From positions 5,599,537 through 5,663,536 of the forward strand of contig NC_058155.1 in the NCBI RefSeq assembly GCF_011075055.1: a stretch of DNA of 64,000 bases, in the 5' to 3' direction. The translations under genes were made by a program, and so were the position numbers. Below, piece by piece: positions 60,539-64,000 of this stretch; position 1 is the stretch's first letter, and each line of letters opens with the position of its first letter. This stretch comes from Mangifera indica (taxonomy: Eukaryota > Streptophyta > Magnoliopsida > Sapindales > Anacardiaceae). Under the pieces are notes generated by a model. The model saw only the letters and a program-made list of their open reading frames with translations, did no database searches and was not told where the DNA came from.

Positions 60539-61388
60539 AGCCAAAGGACCATTTTACCCCAAATTTTCGATGGACTCATTCGCTACACCCATAGGATTTG
60601 AAAATTTTAAAGTTCTCCTTACAAATAAACTATTATTAAAATTTTATATTAGAAATAAGAATAAAATTATCATTTTACTAATAATACTAAAATTTATATA
60701 ATTTAATCTCATTTTTTCTTTAAATTTTGAAAACTCTTAATTTACTATAGTCTCAATTTTAAAAAGTAAATTTTCTCTTCTCTCAAATCAACTACAAACT
60801 CTAACGACAGTAATGATAGTCACTACCATCCCTATCTTTACCCTAATAGAGGAGGGAGATGACTAACAATATTGATGGAAAAGAACTTTGTCTTCGTCAA
60901 CGAATAAGAGATAGAAACGAATCCTACTTGTCTCTCTGACTTGTCTCCGTCTCTTCGTAGACAAAGATAAAAAACTCGAAGATTTGTCCTCTTTTGTCTC
61001 CATCAACGAAGAGAGGAAAATGATTCGTCTCCATCTCTTCTTTGTCTCCATTGATGTCATTGGTTGTTTCTCTCCTTTGTCAAGATAAATGTGGAGATAG
61101 TGGTAGTTACGATTATCATTTTGGATTTTACAGTAAATCTTAGGGTTTGAAAGAAAAAGTTATTTTTTAAAGTTAAGATTGGTGGATAAAATATGAGTTT
61201 TCAAATTTTGAAAATAAATAAAATAAAATGATATATTTTTTAATATTATTAATAAAATAATAATTTTATCTTTAATTTTATCAAATAAATTTAATAATAA
61301 TTGATTTATAGGTAAAATTTAAATTTTTTAAATCTTGTGGATTTAACAATGATTCATCAAAAATGGACAAAAAATAGTCCTTTGCCGG
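60539..61388. mobile_element. foldback element F6 upstream of the peroxidase gene
   Basis: The left arm AGCCAAAGGACCATTTTACC is mirrored by the right arm ending in AAAAATAGTCCTTTGCC. Internal words also pair, for example TAATAATTTTATC... at the right with ATAAAATTATCATTTTACTA at the left. The core is rich in GTCTCCGTCTCTTCGTAGAC-type sequence. Candidate flanks TAAGAGATA and ATAAAGATA match at 6 of 9. It begins about 150 bp upstream of the TATA box. Confidence 0.6.
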
Positions 61389-61794
61389 ATAAAGATACCT
61401 GCTGTGGACAATCATGGCCACACATTTATATATTAAAATAATAGTGATGTGATATTTGTCCAGAAAAATAAAAGTCATGAAAGAGTTTCAATCAGCTTTA
61501 AATTCATTTGTGTTGTTCCCCAAGAAAGGCTTGTGGAATTATAAAGAGAAAGGATAAAGTTACCTGTAGCGAAGAATATACATGGTGATGTGTTCGCCAC
61601 ACGAAACTTTATGCTTCCTTTAATTGTATAAGCTTCAACCTCAAATGTGTGAAACAATCCAGAAAGGATAAAACTTACGCGTGGCAGACACATCTCATTT
61701 AATAATATATTATTATTTTTATATATAATATTTTTATGATTTTGTCTCAAAATATATAAGCCACATCAGAGTTTCAATCAACCCTATTTTATAG
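61389..61794. other. intergenic DNA, no gene recognised
   Basis: A minus-strand open frame of 91 codons (61475-61750) includes SFILSGLFHTFEVEAYTIKG and internal donor-like GTAAGT/GTAACT sites, so a broken exon is possible, but I recognise no family. Confidence 0.2.
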
Positions 61795-61905
61795 GGGTTA
61801 TATATTTTATCATGTAATTAGATATTATTTTATAATTATTTAATTATATGATAATATATTATTTATATATTAAAAACATATATATATAATATTAGTATTA
61901 TATTT
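61795..61905. mobile_element. AT-rich palindromic MITE, copy 6 (diverged)
   Basis: TATCATGTAATTAGATATTA at the left pairs with TTAATTATATGATAATATAT at the right. Same plan as the copies at 46843 and 62140. (Copy 5 is the half-copy at about 51220-51325.). Confidence 0.45.
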
Positions 61906-62139
61906 ATTAATTAGTATAGATAGTAGTTTGGTTGACAAACTATGTGAAATCAAATCCCTGAGAGAAAGAATTTGAATTTGAGACTCATTAATGTCATACT
62001 AAAATCAAACTTTTTAATTTTATCTAATATAGTAGTTATGAAATCAATCATTAAATTCAAAGTTTACCTCAGTATAGTTGATTCACTACAAAAGGACAAT
62101 CTAATTCGGATGAGATTTTCTATCGCTTAAAGAGTAATA

Positions 62140-62312
62140 CTATGTGTACTCATTTTTTGTACATAATTTATATACACAATAATGTGTCATCATGTAATTA
62201 GATGATTTTAAAATATGTATCATCATATGATAAAAAAACATCTAATCATATAATAATATCTCATCTGTGTATACAAATTATATACCAAAAATAAGTATAC
62301 ATAATTTTATTG
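62140..62312. mobile_element. AT-rich palindromic MITE, copy 7
   Basis: Left ATACTATGTGTACTCATTTT and TTTATATACACAATAATG pair with right CTGTGTATACAAATTATA and AATAAGTATACATAATTTTA. This is the clearest full palindrome of the family in the window. Confidence 0.7.
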
Positions 62313-62981
62313 ATCACTTAAATGATAATTTGATCGGATAAGTGTGAAACTTTATATAATTTTAGTAGGGTTTAAGTTTGAAACTTGCAAACACTAGATC
62401 AATATAAAAATTTTGAATTATTTAATTTAAAATTTTATATATTTAATATAATTGACTTAATTTAAAAAAAAAGAATAATTCAATTAAAATAAGATTATAT
62501 GTAAAAAGAAAAAAAAACTTTATTTATATAAAGTATGAAAAGGAATAAATAAAGTAGAAAAAAGAAAATTAAAAAGTTGTAAAAAGTCGCGCCAGACTTG
62601 TCTCTCACAAAGATGGCACGTGGTTTTTTTTTTTTTGGCAGATAAATGAGATTGAAGTTATCAATTTTACTTCTCTTTTTTTTTTTTTTCCCCTCTTTTA
62701 ACAAGTCTCGAGGCTCGATGGCAGAAAACCTAAAATGGTTGATTGAAATGAGGAATAAATGATTTTTATATTTCGACTGACAAAATCAATGAAAATAAAT
62801 TTAGACCGTTGAGGCCGTCCTCAACTGTTGTGATAAATTATGTAGACTTGAATTTCCAAATTCATAAGGGAATCACGTGGCTCATTGGCCCTTTACTTTG
62901 TTCTCCAAAAGACTCACCAAAGTGGCCCCATTCCATTGGTCAACATCTACCCCCTCCATCCTCATAAATAAATTTTAAGTT

Positions 62982-63020
<39 letters not shown>

Positions 63021-63690
63021 GATGCGGCTGGAGAAGGAATGGGATTATGGTTGGGTTAATGATTCCTAACTTCTTCTCTTTAAATGAAAATGTTCAGGAA
63101 GGAATTGCCAATTGCTATGCAACTTCGGAATTGCCAATTGCCATGCAACTTCAAAGCATTTGCCCATCATTCTCATGGCTCTCTTTTTTTTTATTTAAAG
63201 AAGAAGTCATTAGGTTGTACAATCTTGAATTTTCATGAAGTCAATTTCTCCTTTCTTTTATTTTTTTCTTGTTGTAGGTAGAATGTCAATCTCACCCAAA
63301 CTTTCGGTAGAACAAATTCTCATAAGAAAACTTTTCTATATATATATATATATATTTACATTTCTTCTCTTTTCTTATATTTTGGCCATAAAAAAATACC
63401 AAAGTTTGATATTATACCGAGTTACTTATACTTCAAGTTAAAGCCAAGAGACTAGTCACAAGTAAGATGTTTCGATACAATGAACAGTCAATAAAAGATT
63501 GAATAAAAAGACTTTTTTGCAACATATTAAAATTGCTCAACAGATGTAGCTATCAACAAACACAATCAAACCCAGTTTAACCCAGACGTTCAAATCGCAT
63601 TGCAATTAAAAGAATAAATGGTTTGAGGGAAATCTTAACAACAAACATTGAAGCATCTCAACTCACCAAATCCAAAATCCCAAGAACAAT
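62313..63690. other. intergenic DNA with microsatellites
   Basis: A compound (TA)n(GA)n microsatellite spans about 62982-63021. A perfect-spacing 26-bp duplication beginning GGAATTGCCAATTGC(T/C)ATG lies at 63101-63126 and 63127-63152 with one mismatch. A second (TA)n is at about 63341-63356. Homopolymer T runs occur near 62624-62636 and 62676-62689. No gene is recognised. Confidence 0.5.
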
Positions 63691-63699
63691 TGACAACAG

Positions 63700-63969
63700 A
63701 TCCAATGTCATCTCAAATTCACCATTGAAACTTAGCTTGATCGCCCGCTTATTTCTCTTTTCTTTTCAAAGTAACTTTGTTGCCCTGGGTGTTGAACCAT
63801 ATTTAGTAACCCTTGTCTAGACTTGTCAAGTAATAAATAATCCAATTAAAGTATACTTGATGTGTTTGTATACCGAGGGGTTCTCTTGGGAGCTCTTCCA
63901 GTTGGACTTGCAAATGCCAACATTGTACCCAACATGTTGAAGTCTAATAAAAAGTTTTCTCCATCTATC
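63700..63969 (-). pseudogene. DUF506 (PDDEXK-like) gene fragment
   Basis: On the minus strand, 63965-63850 encodes RLQHVGYNVGICKSNWKSSQ. This follows the DUF506 motif (LxxxGYNAxICKSxW). About 33 codons further on, 63749-63708 encodes RAIKLSFNGEFEMT, resembling the family's next block (V-L-F-x-x-EFE-A). The spacing is as expected for the family, but the intervening sequence is interrupted and the conserved end is lost. It is therefore probably a pseudogene or truncated copy, possibly extending past the window edge. Confidence 0.4.
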
Positions 63970-64000
63970 ATAAATATATATCAAAACCCATAATACACAA

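Noticed and set aside
61475..61750. 91-codon minus-strand frame as a gene
   Set aside because: Contains donor-like sites and no recognised family; insufficient to call.

Overview
This is AT-rich nuclear DNA from a eudicot plant. Genes carry GT-AG introns (one is GC-AG), and the encoded proteins are plant-specific: a chloroplast one-helix protein, a class III peroxidase, a DUF3511 protein, a root-growth-factor-type peptide precursor and a plant CDK-like kinase. The long gaps are filled with Copia LTR retrotransposons and MITEs typical of plant genomes. The sequence alone does not let me name the species.

Layout. 1-4509 (+): a small protein of unknown function ending in a CaaX box, with a leader intron and a 3 kb intron that holds a hAT-type MITE. 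4510-8324: downstream DNA with a Harbinger-like element and AT-rich tandem duplications. 8330-14784: a complete but inactive Copia element on the minus strand with its CTTTA target duplication intact. 16379-18185 (+): OHP2, a photosystem II assembly factor. 19221-19363 (-): an orphan exon-like fragment. 20143-22988: a heavily deleted Copia relic. About 23130-24396: a candidate inverted-repeat element. 25059-27712 (+): a seven-exon CDK-like kinase with one GC-AG intron, followed by a GC-rich hAT MITE with a perfect 8-bp duplication. 29571-32205: two foldback elements. 32870-33187 (-): a DUF3511 gene. 33454-38044 and 40397-46617: two more decayed Copia elements. 46843-50370: MITEs and another foldback element. 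50584-50924 (+): a two-exon, 85-residue RGF/GLV/CLEL-type signalling peptide precursor. 52043-55460: noncoding DNA that looks LTR-derived. 56899-61388: three foldback elements around and inside a class III peroxidase gene (58158-60342, -). 61795-64000: MITEs, microsatellites and a broken DUF506 fragment at the right edge.

The host genes do not form a pathway; they are independent loci of a repeat-rich chromosome arm. The main structural theme is repeats. Six long-inverted-repeat (foldback) elements share termini around CCCACCCAAGGTTT, and three or four of them share a GACGAAGACG-rich core; one copy has a perfect 9-bp target duplication, which is Mutator-like. A second family of short AT-rich palindromic MITEs has about seven copies, five of them between 46.8 and 51.3 kb. 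Two Copia elements carry unrelated tandem-repeat arrays at the same place, between the primer-binding site and gag.
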